Of a stretch of 64,000 nt of DNA, positions 34,576-45,399 are shown piece by piece. This stretch comes from Euryodendron excelsum (taxonomy: Eukaryota; Streptophyta; Magnoliopsida; Ericales; Pentaphylacaceae): assembly GCA_033060915.1 (NCBI GenBank), contig CM065384.1:14385001-14449000 (forward strand). Reading direction: 5' to 3'. The notes below the pieces were generated by a model. That model saw nothing but the letters and a program-made list of their open reading frames with translations, was not told where the DNA came from and did not search any database. Numbering within the stretch: the first letter of the stretch is position 1; each line of letters starts with the position of its first letter. The translations under genes were made by a program, and so were the position numbers.

Positions 34576-35530
34576 AAATTTTTAACCATTTTCCCTTCTT
34601 AAAGTTTTAATCATTACTTTAATTTTTAATATGTTATTGATGATTATTACAATCACATTTGGAGGGGAGTTATATTTTTGGGTAATTAAATGCATTTTCA
34701 TTGTTTATGATCGCTCCTGTAGGTTGAAGAAAATCTGAAACAAGGCACTCGTTGATCATTGTTGACTATAGCTTCCTAGCGATTAGTTAGTTAAAATAAA
34801 TTCAAGAACTTATCATTTTATATACTAATGCATGGAATCCTAGGCTGCATTCAAATGCCTAATAGGGCTAAAGAAATAAAGGAAACAATATATAATTTTG
34901 AACCAAATTTACATTGAATTGGGGATCCAACTAAATCTGTAGAGTAGTGCTAGAGAGCATGCCTCTTTCTACTGCAAAATCCCACCGGCTCCTATGGTTT
35001 CCTGACGTGGTATATTGTTTTCCTAAACCAAAATAACATGTTTAAGGGAACTTTTATTCTTTGAAGACAAATAAATATAAAAAGTTAAGAGATTTGTTTC
35101 TTTTTCATCCCCATCCCCTCTTCTCTCTCTCTTCACTATACCTAAAAACCTAATGGCAAAAGATAAATGAATCTACTTTGTACATTTAGATTGTTTAAAA
35201 AAATTAAATTGAATAAACCACCAATCTTAACAAACTTCAAAACATAATTCTTAACAATTAATTATGTTTTTTTGCCAAGTATATATATATACACACATTC
35301 ATGAACACATGGAGAGACCAAATCAAAGCATGAAGTAATAGAAGAGTACAAACACTAAGCATGAAGAAATAGAAAATCATGGCCGCCAAACTCCAAAAAC
35401 ATAAGGTTTCGACCAACGTGAGGAAGGTCCACAAACCAAGTAAAGGTTAAAGTGTGAGAAGTCGATTTCAGACCGTTATTGAAAAATCAACGACGGTACT
35501 AAGAAATCAAAATCTAGCCACCGAATTCGA
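34576..35530. other. AT-rich intergenic DNA, no gene seen
   Basis: Contains a TA/CA microsatellite at about 35280-35297 and no supported coding frame. Confidence 0.6.
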
Positions 35531-36573
35531 GAAGCAAACTAAAAATCAACAAGAAGTAATTCTTAAAATATCTATATAGAACTTGAACAACTTACCTGAT
35601 TGTTGTCCTTAAATCAAAAATATCGAAGATAAACAGAAGATCGTAGAACTAAAAATTAGATCGAGTCGAGTGTGTGACACTCTCTCTTTAAAGATAGATT
35701 TGCTCCTCATAGTTGGTGCTCACGGGAAGATAGGTGTCTGCCTCCTAAGATGAAATAATCTCAGCAGATTCTAAGTAACACTTCAATAGAATCTACTTGG
35801 CAGAACAACAAGATGATACTGGACTCTCGCGAAAAATGGGAGTAGGAAGAAGAATGTAGAGTAGAAAACTCAATGCTATGCCATTTTAGAATGAAAAATA
35901 TATAGGATTTAGCCTTATTTATAGAGCCCAGGTGCCTGTTCATGGCACTGGTTCGAATAGGTGCCAGCAGCCAAATAGCCCCTTACCGAAGGGACACATC
36001 CCTTCACCGAAATCGGAGAGGCATATCACTTCGCTGGAACGGCACCAACCAATGGACACATCCGTTCGGAGTTAATGGAATTCTAATGGTTAGAATTTAA
36101 TTTTGATTAATTTAAATCTGACCTTGGCCTAAAAAGATGAAGGCCAAACCGAAGCCACGACCACGCCCGAGCCCGACATGGTTCGGTGTGGGACGAAGTG
36201 GGCAGCGGCGGTGCATGCGTGTGTGTTTTGTGGGTTAACCCATGGGTTAGGTAAGTCCTCCCCCTTCCACAAAATTGGGGTACCCCTTGGGGTCTAAACC
36301 CGCATTCAAGTCATGACTTTATATGCACATCATTTTCCACTTAAAATTTTGATGTGGGATAAGCCCTTTTAACTTTTAGTTTCCCATGGTCATGTTGGCT
36401 ACTTTGAAAGCCAATAACTCATTCAATCCTTAATGGATTTGATCAAGTAAATATATGAGATTAATCTCCTCACTAAGGTTAATCCAACGTACCATGGACC
36501 CACTTAAACAAAGGTGTGGGTCCCACATTTTAGTTGGCTCAAAATAGTGCAAAACACCATTGTTTTTTCAATA
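35531..36573 (-). repeat. Copia 3' LTR (about 1.04 kb)
   Basis: Alignable throughout with 44418-45399 plus 50919-50967. The minus-strand start is TATTGAAAAAACAATGG, against TGTTAGAAAAACAGTGG in the 5' LTR. A purine tract, GTGGGGGAT, immediately precedes it on the minus strand. The minus strand carries TATAAATA at 35923-35916. Confidence 0.8.
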
Positions 36574-37140
36574 ATCCCCCACATGAAAGAGATTGACTAA
36601 TAAAGAAAATGCAAATGAAAATGCAGACTCGACAAAGAGAGAGTATAGGTGAAAAGTTGCCGCATTGGGAGAGGTGGTTTTTGTCTTTGAACCTTCCCTA
36701 ATGAAATACTATTGGGTTTATTTGGCTAACCAGTGAACATGATATATTGAACTATTTAGCCATTTGTATAAACCAAGATAATGGCACCCACACGGTTCTT
36801 TTTTGGTCGTTTAGTGATCCATTCAGTTGTGTTCATTTTAGCCCTGAACAATGCCTGGTAGATTCATAAGTATTTTAAAGAAATTAGCCTTAGATTTTCT
36901 CATAGAAGCGGCCCCTTCATACATATATAGGTGATTTCTTATTAAAAATATCCTGCTATACTCCACTTGGAATTCCCGATGTATAAAAATCATTAAGAAC
37001 TAACCTCATCCTATCCAATTGTTGCAGGTTATCACTATTTCATCATAGGAATGAATAGTGGAACGAGTTCTTTAGTGATTTGTCCTAAGTCACACACAAT
37101 TCGATTGTCCTGTTGAACCTAGATCTTAGGATCTCCGGTC
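36574..37140 (-). other. Copia 3' untranslated region and polypurine tract
   Basis: Lies between the decayed pol end and the 3' LTR. On the minus strand it ends CATGTGGGGGAT next to the LTR. No gene. Confidence 0.6.
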
Positions 37141-38206
37141 AGCTACGTTGGGTTGCTATTTTGCTAACTTTTTAAGTCATAGGCTTAAGGCCCATCCCCC
37201 TTGATTAATTCTCTTCTTAATCTTTCGTCAAGCCTTTCATAAGGGGATCCACAATGTTTTCCTTAGACTTGATATAATCGATTGATATAATTCCATTTGA
37301 AAGCAATTGCCTCACGGTGTTGTGTCGGATATGTCGTGACTTTCCATTATACATGTGGTTATGTGCTCTTGCTATTGCATATTAACTAGCGCAGTGGATA
37401 CAGATAGTAGAGATAGGTTTTGGCCACACAGGAATATCGTTCAGAAAGTTACGAAGCCACTCTGATTCCTCTCCCGCTTTATCTAAAACAATAAACTCAG
37501 ATTTTATGATGGATTTGGCTATGCAAGTTTGTTTTGAGGATCTGCATGAAATTGTTACGCCTCTAAGAGTAAAGACATATCCATTTGTGGATTTGGAGTC
37601 TCTAGTGTCAAATATCCAGTTTGCGTCTGTGTAGCCTTCTACAATAGTTGGATATTTTGTATAGTGTAACCCACAATTCAAAGTGAATCTCAGATAACTG
37701 AGAACCCTAACTATGGCCTTCTAGTAGTTTGACCATGAGTTACTCGTATATCTATTCAGTTTGTTTACTGTATAAACAATATCCGTACGTGTGCAATTCA
37801 TAAGATACATTAAACTGCCAATTATCCATAAGTATTCTAATTGGGATATGATTTCTCCATTTTTCTTGTATAGATATAGATTTCCATCTATTAGTGTTCT
37901 CGCTTGATTGTTATCAAACTTTCTAAATTTTCCAAGTATCTTCTTAACATAATGAGTCGATGATAATGCATATCCATCAGATGTTTTGGTAATCTTAATA
38001 CTAAGTATTACATCTGCAACACCTAGATCCTTCATGTCAAACTTATTGTTCAACATCTTCTTAATAGCTTTAATGACTTCATTATTGTTACCAATGATAA
38101 TCATATCATCAACGTAAAGGCACACAATGACATAACCATAAGAAGTGTTTTTTTTTCTATAGACACACTTATCACATTCATTTATCTTGAAGCTGTTTGA
38201 CAGCAT
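37141..38206 (-). pseudogene. Copia reverse transcriptase C-terminal half and RNase H
   Basis: The minus-strand frame 38206-37721 carries YGYVIVCLYVDDMIIIGNNN (YVDD is the RT active site), DMKDLGVADVILSIKI and GSLMYLMNCTRTDIVY. The frame 37681-37382 carries the RNase H region: [26 protein letters not shown] (catalytic D in YTDA) and [14 protein letters not shown]. Degraded frames to about 37141 still show IRRRHNTVRQLLSNGIISIDYI and GMGLKP, the usual copia pol end. A stop separates the two frames. Confidence 0.88.
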
Positions 38207-38243
38207 GGTATTATCAAATTTGTCATGCCATTATTTAGAGGGC

Positions 38244-38603
38244 TTATTTTAGTCCAAATAAGGACTTAACAAGTTTGCATACATTTTTATCTTTGCCAGG
38301 AACAATGAACCCCTCTAGTTGTTCCATGTAAATCTCCTCATTAAAATCACCATTTAAGAATGTCATTTTAACATCCATTTGATTAATCTCAATATTATGT
38401 AAAGCTGCAAAGGCTATCAAGATACGTATGGACGTTATTTTGGTTACAGGAGAATATGTATCAAAATAATCCACTCCCTTGGTCTGCTTGTAGCCTTTGA
38501 CTACAAGTCTAGTCTTATATTTGTCAATTGAACCATCTGCTTTCATCTTCCTCTTGAATATCCACTTGTATCCAAGGGGTTTGTTACTTGGTGGAAGATC
38601 CAC
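38244..38603 (-). pseudogene. Copia reverse transcriptase N-terminal half
   Basis: LPPSNKPLGYKWIFKRK, then RLVVKGYKQTKGVDYFDTYSPVTKITSIRIL and MDVKMTFLNGDFNEEIYM. These are the RT domains 1-2 of copia elements, where the usual 'DVKTAFLNG' has become DVKMTFLNG. It is separated from the following half by a frameshift near 38230. Confidence 0.88.
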
Positions 38604-39460
38604 TAGTTCCCACGTATAATTTTACAGAATCGATTCAACTTCATTATAGATAGCCTCTTTTCACAAAAGAGCTTCCGAAGAGGACATAACTTCCTTATAA
38701 CTCTAGGGTTCATTTTCTAACAGAAGTGTTAAAAAGTTAGTACTGAAAGATTTTGCAACCTTTGCCATTTTACTTTGTCTAGGCTCAACCTCATTTCCAT
38801 TATCCACCGACCCATGGTCTTGATCTACGATAGTATTATGAGTCCATTTAAGCAAACTTGATTCAGATGTAGACTTATAAGGAAACTCCTCCTCCATTAC
38901 TGTACTCACATGTATGTCAGATATTTCAAACTTGTAAACCAAGAATTGATATGCACTACTATGTTCAGCATAGCCTATAAATATACAATCAACTGTTTTA
39001 AGTCCTAACTTTACCTTCTTAGGCAAAGAAACTGCTACCTTAGCTAACACCCCCACACTTTTAGGTATTTGTAGGAAGGTTCCTGACTTTTTCATAACTC
39101 ATAAGAGGTTTTGCTAAATTTCTTATGGGGTATCTTGTTAAGAACATAATTGGCGGATAACAAGACTTCCCCCCATATATTTTAGAGAGCCCCAAAATTT
39201 ATCAACATAGCATTCATCATCTCTTTCAGAGTACGATTCTTCTGCTAAGCAACTCTATTTTGTTGCGGTGAATAAGGCGTAGTGGTTTGATATATGATAC
39301 CATGTTCAACACATAACTGTGCAAATGGTGCTTCATACTCACCACCTCTATCACTTCCTAACACCTTAATCTTTTCGCTAAGTTGGTAATCAACTTCATT
39401 TTTATATTGTATAAACATGTCTATTACTTCGTCTTTACTTCTCAATAAGTAAACATGGCT
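38604..39460 (-). pseudogene. Copia integrase, second part
   Basis: On the minus strand from about 39460: HVYLLRSKDEVIDMFIQYKNEV, LGSDRGGEYEAPFAQLCVEHGIIYQTTTPYSPQQNRVA. This holds the second catalytic Asp (SDRGGEY) and the PYSPQQN motif, where Asn-Gly-Val is usual and the final Glu follows. After a stop it resumes at 39095 with VGVLAKVAVSLPKKVKLGLKTVDCIFIGYAEHSSAYQFLV. Upstream it is cut off from the first integrase part by the nested Athila fragment. Confidence 0.85.
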
Positions 39461-39469
39461 AATTAAGTG

Positions 39470-40782
39470 TCTCCTCAAGTGACCTTTTATTTGGTGGTTG
39501 GGTGGGTGGAGGGGCTTGGTGTGGTTGCATTGGTGGTGATTGGTATTGAGGAGGTGTCGAAGCTTGATATGGTTGAGGGACAACAACTCCCTTATTCTTC
39601 CAACCAAAATTAGGATGATTACGCCATCTCGGATTATAGGTTGGAGCATATGGATTGCTAACTCCTTGGTTTGACACGGGTTTATAAGAATTGATAATAT
39701 TAGCTTGACCATGCACAACTTTTCTCAAACCAGGTATAGAAGGACACTCATCGGTCCTATGAACTCACTATCACACACCATGCACATGACCTCATTAACC
39801 AGCTCACTAGACACTAAATTGGCATGGTTCATCTCTAGTGCTTCTAGTTTTCTAGTGAGTGCGGTGAGTTTTGCATTGACATCATCAGACTTTTTTAAGG
39901 TGAATTTCCCACACCCTTGGGCAATGGACTTGGAGTTTGGGTTTTGAGTCCCAGTCGTGTCCCAATCTCGTGCATTATCGACTAAAAGTCAAAGAAGTCA
40001 AAGGCCTCTTCCAGTCTTTTTGAGTTAAACTCGCCATTGCACATGGTCTCTACAAATCTTTTCAATTGCAGTGTTAGAGATGAGTGCAAGATACTAATTA
40101 CTTGCCATGACTCTAGACCGTGATGCGGGCATGAATTAAGCATCTCCTTGTATCTCTCTCAACATTGATAGATAGTTTCATGTGGATTAGGGCAAAATCG
40201 AGAAATTTGGCAACGAATCACCTTGGTTCTATGCTTGGGAAAGAACTCTTTTAGAAATTTAACTTGTAGGACAGCCCATGAAGGTATAGGTTTAGGTCTT
40301 AGATTGTTAAGCCATGTCTTGACCCTATCTTGCAATGAAAAAGGGGAGAGGCGGAGACAAAGAGTCTCCTCCGTGCAAGTATCATCAAGGAATATGATGC
40401 ACATCTCTTCAAAGTCTTTAAGATGTTGGTAAGGCTTCTCAAAATCTAAACCATGAAACTTAGGGATCATTTGAGCCATCCTCGGTTTGAAGTGTAAAAG
40501 GGGCAGCTGTGGTGGTAGAATGATGCATGATGGTGTGCTTTGTCTGGATGGATTCAAATAGTCTTTAAGGGACCTAGGCAGTGGTGGTTGGTTGTTGGCC
40601 ATAACTTGAGCATTAGCCATGACCTGTGGGTCAATGATGGGTGGATAAACTCCGTTGAGATTGGCCATCTCTTCAAAGTTGGTCAACAATGAACGATTTA
40701 TGAATGGAGATTTTGTGTGGATGTCTACCGGTTGCAATCTACGACTAGGGCCTCGTAACCAAACTGACATGCAAATGCACAA
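39470..40782 (-). pseudogene. Athila-like gag remnant
   Basis: The minus-strand frame from 40782 has MANLNGVYPPIIDPQVMANAQ, then FHGLDFEKPYQHLKDFEEMC, and LSPFSLQDRVKTWLNNLRPKPIPSWAVLQVKFLKEFFP. This is the conserved Athila/Retrotrans_gag region ('PYQHLKDFEEIC..FPFSLKDKAKxWL'). After stops, 39728-39459 carries NPYAPTYNPRWRNHPNFGWKN, the 'NPYSNTYNPGWRNHPNFSW' motif of Athila gag, followed by a Pro/Gln-rich stretch. It ends at the truncation junction. Confidence 0.85.
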
Positions 40783-41190
40783 TGTAACAAATAGATTAGG
40801 CGTCCAGCCTCAGCACACCATACACAAGCAATTAAGTCTAGCCGAACCACCAATCTCCATAGAATAAACCACCAATTCAATCACAATCCAACTGACACTT
40901 CCAGTCTTCCTATGCAAAAACAGTACCACCGATAAGCAAATAGCACCAAAACCTATCCACCTCTAGAAACCTACCCAGCTAGAAAGAAAAATAAAGAAAA
41001 CAAAAACACACAACCTTGAAAGAAAAAAAAAATTAAGAAAAATAAAATATAAGATGCTCACAAAGATGGATCCTAAACTAAGAGTGGAATGAAATTACCA
41101 AACGTGAGCAGTTGGTGACTCCGATGTAATTGTTGAATGTGAATTTCGCTTGTCTTGAATTGCACGAACTCTTACGCCTTTTGCCTTAGT

Positions 41191-41208
41191 TCCCCAGCAA
41201 CAGTGCCA
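41191..41208 (-). other. Primer-binding site of the nested Athila fragment
   Basis: The minus strand reads TGGCACTGTTGCTGGGGA, seven bases past the LTR end. It resembles the usual Athila site TGGCGCCGTTGCCGGGGA with three transitions. Confidence 0.7.
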
Positions 41209-41215
41209 AAAATCT

Positions 41216-42643
41216 TGATCGCTCCAACAACGTACGATATAAACTACAAGTATACGGGCACGATCTAGTAATAATTTTTTCGATAAGTACGAGGTCGAAC
41301 CTATAAGGAACTATTTTGAAAAGTTGTAAAAGATCACTCTATTCGAGAACTTATGGAAAAACTCACTCAAGGAAAAGAAAATAAAATTTTAATTTGGGTT
41401 TGAAAAAAGATTTGATTAACTAACTGAACTAGAAAAGTTGATTTTAAAGCAATAGAAAAAGAATCTTGGCAAGGATTGCTCTGGTTATCGGGAATTTGTG
41501 CTATTGATCTTAGTTTTATAACTCAATTCATCAACTACGAGAGTGTTGATGAACCAGAGGATTTCACGGAGAAAACAGTTTAGAATTCTTCTTAAGTTCA
41601 CAGGAATCCATAGTAAATTTTGTTTTCAAAGAGTTTTTATCAAGGATTCACGCAACCGATATCCCAAGACTTAATTTGTGTATACCGGCTCAAGAATTTA
41701 ATCAAAAAGACTTGATTTTGAAAGTTGGATCTCAAGAACACAAGAAGAATTGAGAAGAAGGATTAAAACATTGAAATTAGTGTTTATAGGGATCAAATTG
41801 CCCAAAAACTCTTCAATCTTTACCCTCCCATGCCAAGAGATGCTTAGCTACTTGAAGATATTGAAGAAAGCTGGAAATCTTGAATAAATATGAAGAACTT
41901 GAAGAATCTTGAACTTTAAATCACAAAAACTTGAATTAATTTGAAATCAATTGAATCTAATTGCAAGTGTATGAAAACCTAGCTATTCTAACCCTAATTC
42001 TACTCCTAAACTCTAAAAATATGATAAAAATCGAAGTTTGTATGAGTTGGGGTCGTTCTCCCTTTTATAGAGGCTTAAGAGTCCTAGAACAAGTCAGATT
42101 GGGAAAGCCCAGGCCATTGGGACAGTAGAAATCACCGTTCGAATGGTAGTTCAACTTCCAGGCCATTAGGACGGCTCTCCAGACCGTCCGGACGATAGGC
42201 CAAATTAACAATTCACAACTCTGACCGTTGGGATGCTCAAACTAGCCGTTAGGACGCTCAGCCACTTTGCATATTTTTGTCACTCAGTCTTGACCACTTT
42301 AAAAGCTGAATCAGCCAATGCTTATAGAGATAAAGTTGTAGATCTTGAAGTCTTCTTTCCAATACCATAAAAATCAGCTCAATTGGATCTCAAAGTGAAA
42401 AGTTATGTCCAAAATACTGAGATAGTGTCGACTGCCATTCTCTAGTTTGGTCACTTTGAACCCACTTTGATCATTCTTACTCTAATTCATCCTCTTTAGC
42501 TTCCAAAACTTGAGAAATCAACCAACTGACAATTATTTACAATACCGAACTAAAAGAAAGCAAATAAGCCTATTCTAAAGCTAACAAAGGATCTGTTAAA
42601 GACTGTTGATTGCACTATTACAATACAATCAATGGCAATAACA
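41216..42643 (-). repeat. 5' LTR of the nested Athila fragment (about 1.43 kb)
   Basis: The minus strand starts TGTTATTGCCATTG and ends GGAGCGATCA. It contains the worn TTCGAA/CCGTTCG motif cluster (42095-42250). There is no coding content. The right end is placed at the change into copia protein sequence. Confidence 0.7.
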
Positions 42644-43310
42644 ACTATAATTATTAATGAAAGTTATAAAGTACTTTTTACCACCTCAAGTTTAAACAAA
42701 TTTCAAATCACAAACGTCACTATGAATTAGGTCTAGCAGTTTAGTATCCATTTCAATTGATTTAAATGGAGTTTTTGTCAACTTTGCCTCAATACAAGTT
42801 GGACACTTATGATTAGCATTGAAATCAAGTTTAGGCAATAACTCTAAATTGACTAATCTACGCATAGTATCAAAGTTAACATGTCCTAATCTACCATGCC
42901 ATACATTCGAGGACTCAAGCAAATAAATAAAAGATGCGATATTATTATTAATAGAAGGCTTAGGAGCCACAGTCATTACATTTAGCTTAAAGAGCTTGTT
43001 ACGAATGTTTGACAAATGGAACACATCATTGAGAGTAAGTTCTTTGTCGACAATCATTTTCAGCACGATCTTCCCTTGACCTTCGACCTCCGGTATTGCT
43101 GAGTTCCCCAAGTGTAGTTGTTCACCATCCATCGGTTGATAAGATGTGAACATCCATTTGTTGGTACAGATATGACGAGTGGCCCCAGTGTCCACCCACC
43201 ATTCCTTGATATTGCCAACCAAGGTTACCTCAGAAACTATGGTAGAGAAATTCAGGTCTTCCACATTAGTATAGAGATCCTCGGTCACATTGGCTTCAGT
43301 AGATTTCTTC
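42644..43310 (-). pseudogene. Copia protease and first part of integrase
   Basis: On the minus strand from 43288: IKEWWVDTGATRHICTNKWMF (DTGA is the protease active site), DVFHLSNIRNKLF, then WHGRLGHVNFDTMRRL and CPTCIEAKLTKTPF (the HHCC zinc-binding region), LLDLIHSDVC (first integrase Asp region). The frame then reads DLKFV, stop, T, stop, GGKKYFITFI. Both stops fit C-to-T changes (CAA to TAA, CGA to TGA). It is cut at 42643 by the Athila fragment. Confidence 0.88.
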
Positions 43311-44238
43311 TTGCGGTTCTCTTGATCCTTGCTCTTCTTAAGATGCTTACTCTTGCGACAATCCTTGGTTCTATGTCTAGTCTTGGTGCAGACGTAGCAT
43401 TTCCCCTTGAACCTCTTAAAATCGCCACCATTGGAACCTTGGTTGGACCTTTAGCCATCATGCTTACGCTTCTTGTCATTAGGTTTAGCTTGCTTCACCA
43501 CGTTTGCCATAGACACCATAGAGGTGTTGACAAACTTCTTCTCAAAAGCACGATTGTCTTCCTCAATTCTTAGCCTGACGATGAGTTGTTCAAGCCTCAT
43601 CTCGTTGCAAATAGTTTTTTTAATTCTTTCCAAGACGGTAGCAATTTTTCAATTATTGTAGCCACATGAAAAGACTCACTCAGTACCATGCCTTCAGCGT
43701 GGATGTCATGAAGTATAACTTGGAGATCTTGGACCTGGCTAATGACTGTTTTAGAATCAGACATTTTATAATCTAAGAACTTACCAACCACAAATTTCTT
43801 TGAGTCGGCGTCTTCTGTCTTATACTTCTTGTTCAGAGATTCCCACAGCTCTTTTGTCATTTTTACGGCACAGCTCTTTTGTCGTTTTTGTGGCACAATA
43901 CACATTTTAGAGTGTATTATCTAGTCCATTGAGGATGTAGTTCCTACATAGGAAGTCATCATGTTTCCATGCTTTCACTGCCGCAAGTACTTACTGGTTG
44001 GACTCATCCTCTTTAAGAGTATGAACATCTTCACAAAGAAATTTTGCCAAGTTTAGAGTCGTGAGGTAGAAAAACATCTTTGTTGCCACATTTTGAAATC
44101 AGTTCCATTGAACTTCTCTGGCTTTTCTCCGTGATTCACCGACAAAGTCGGTGTAGGCACAAGTGTCGCAATCACCAAGACAGTAGGAGTAGCAAGTGTC
44201 ACAATCACCAGGACAGTAGGAGTAGTATATCTAGTCAT
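43311..44238 (-). pseudogene. Copia gag, several frameshifts
   Basis: Starts at an ATG at 44238. 'KPEKFNGTDFKMWQQR' is the usual copia gag opening ('KFxGxNFxxWK'). Later pieces are [42 protein letters not shown], and a zinc knuckle CYVCTKTRHRTKDC (C-X2-C-X4-H-X4-C) near 43395. A 31-bp local duplication at about 44160-44225 repeats TPTVLVI near the N-terminus. The frame changes at least three times. Confidence 0.82.
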
Positions 44239-44417
44239 TTTTTAATAATTAAACCAAAATTTAATACTACAAAAACACTAATTTACACAATTAAAATAGA
44301 AACAAAAAATCTGTCTATAAGATTGTTGGAAATAATAATTCACTTTCCTATTAAACTGTGTGTGTAAGAAGTGTTCTAAACAATTAATGCAACTAATACA
44401 AAATTAGTAAACAACTA

Positions 44418-45399
44418 GAAGCAAACTAGAAATCAACTAGAAGCAATTCTGAAAATATCTATACAAAACTTGAACAACTTACCAGGTTGTTGTCCTTAAA
44501 TTAGAAATCTTGAAGATGAATAGAAGATCACAGAATTGAAAATTAGATCGAGTCGAGTGTGTGACACTTTCCCCTTAAAGTCAGATTCACTCCCAATAGT
44601 CGATGCTCATAGGAAGATAGGTGTTTGCCTCCTAGGATGAAATGATCTCAACAGATTCTAAGTAGCATTTTAATAGAATCTGCTCGGCGGAATAGCTAGA
44701 TTATACTAAACTCTTTCAGAAAATGGGAGGAGGAAAAAGAATGCAGAGTAGAAAATTCAATGCCATGCCATTTTGGAATGCAAAATAATGTAGGATTCAA
44801 CCCTGTTTATAGAGCCTAGGTGCTTGTTCATAGCACTGGTTCGAAGAGGCACGCACCAACAGCCAAACAACCCTTTATCGAAGGGACACATCCCTTCGCC
44901 GGAATTGGAGAGGCATGTCACTTTGCCGAAATCGACAACAATGGACACATCCGTTTAGAGCCAAAGGAATTCTAACAGTCAAAATTTAGTTTTGATTAAT
45001 TTAAATCTGACTCTAACCCAAAAAGATAAAGCCCGAACCGAACCCACGACCACGCTTGGTTGGGGGTTGGGTGGGAGGCGGCAGCACACGTGCGTGTGTG
45101 TTTTGTGGGTCAACCCATGGGTTGGGTAGGTCCTCCCCCTTCCACAAAATTGGGATGGCCCTTAGGATCTAAACCCACCTTCAAGTCATGGTTTTATATG
45201 CACATCATCTTCCACTTAAGATTCTAATGTGGGATAAGCCTTTTCAACTTTTAGTTTTCTATGGTCATGTTGCCCACTTTGGAAGCCAATAACTCATTCA
45301 ATCCTTAACGGATTTGAGCAAGTAAATGCATAAGATTAATCTCCTCATGGAGGTTAATTCAACGCACCATGGATCCATTTAAATGGAGGTGTGGATCCC
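44418..45399 (-). repeat. Copia 5' LTR, left part (interrupted)
   Basis: Aligns with 35531-36520. It is broken at 45399 by the family A solo LTR and resumes at 50919. The TATA-like box is TATAAACA here. The 180 bases between this LTR and the gag ATG are leader, in which I could not recognise a standard primer site. Confidence 0.78.

Larger units (their letters stand above)
39461..42643 (-). mobile_element. Truncated Athila-like element nested in the copia integrase gene
   Basis: On the minus strand: 5' LTR 42643-41216, primer site 41208-41191, leader, then gag down to about 39470, where the sequence changes directly into copia. Pol and the 3' LTR are missing. The left junction lies between '..KRSLEETL' (Athila gag) and copia HVYLLRSK. 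No clean 5-bp target duplication is seen at the junctions. Confidence 0.75.

Noticed and set aside
39245..39718. 157-residue open frame that looks like one protein
   Set aside because: It spans the Athila/copia junction; only the part after the junction is real integrase sequence.
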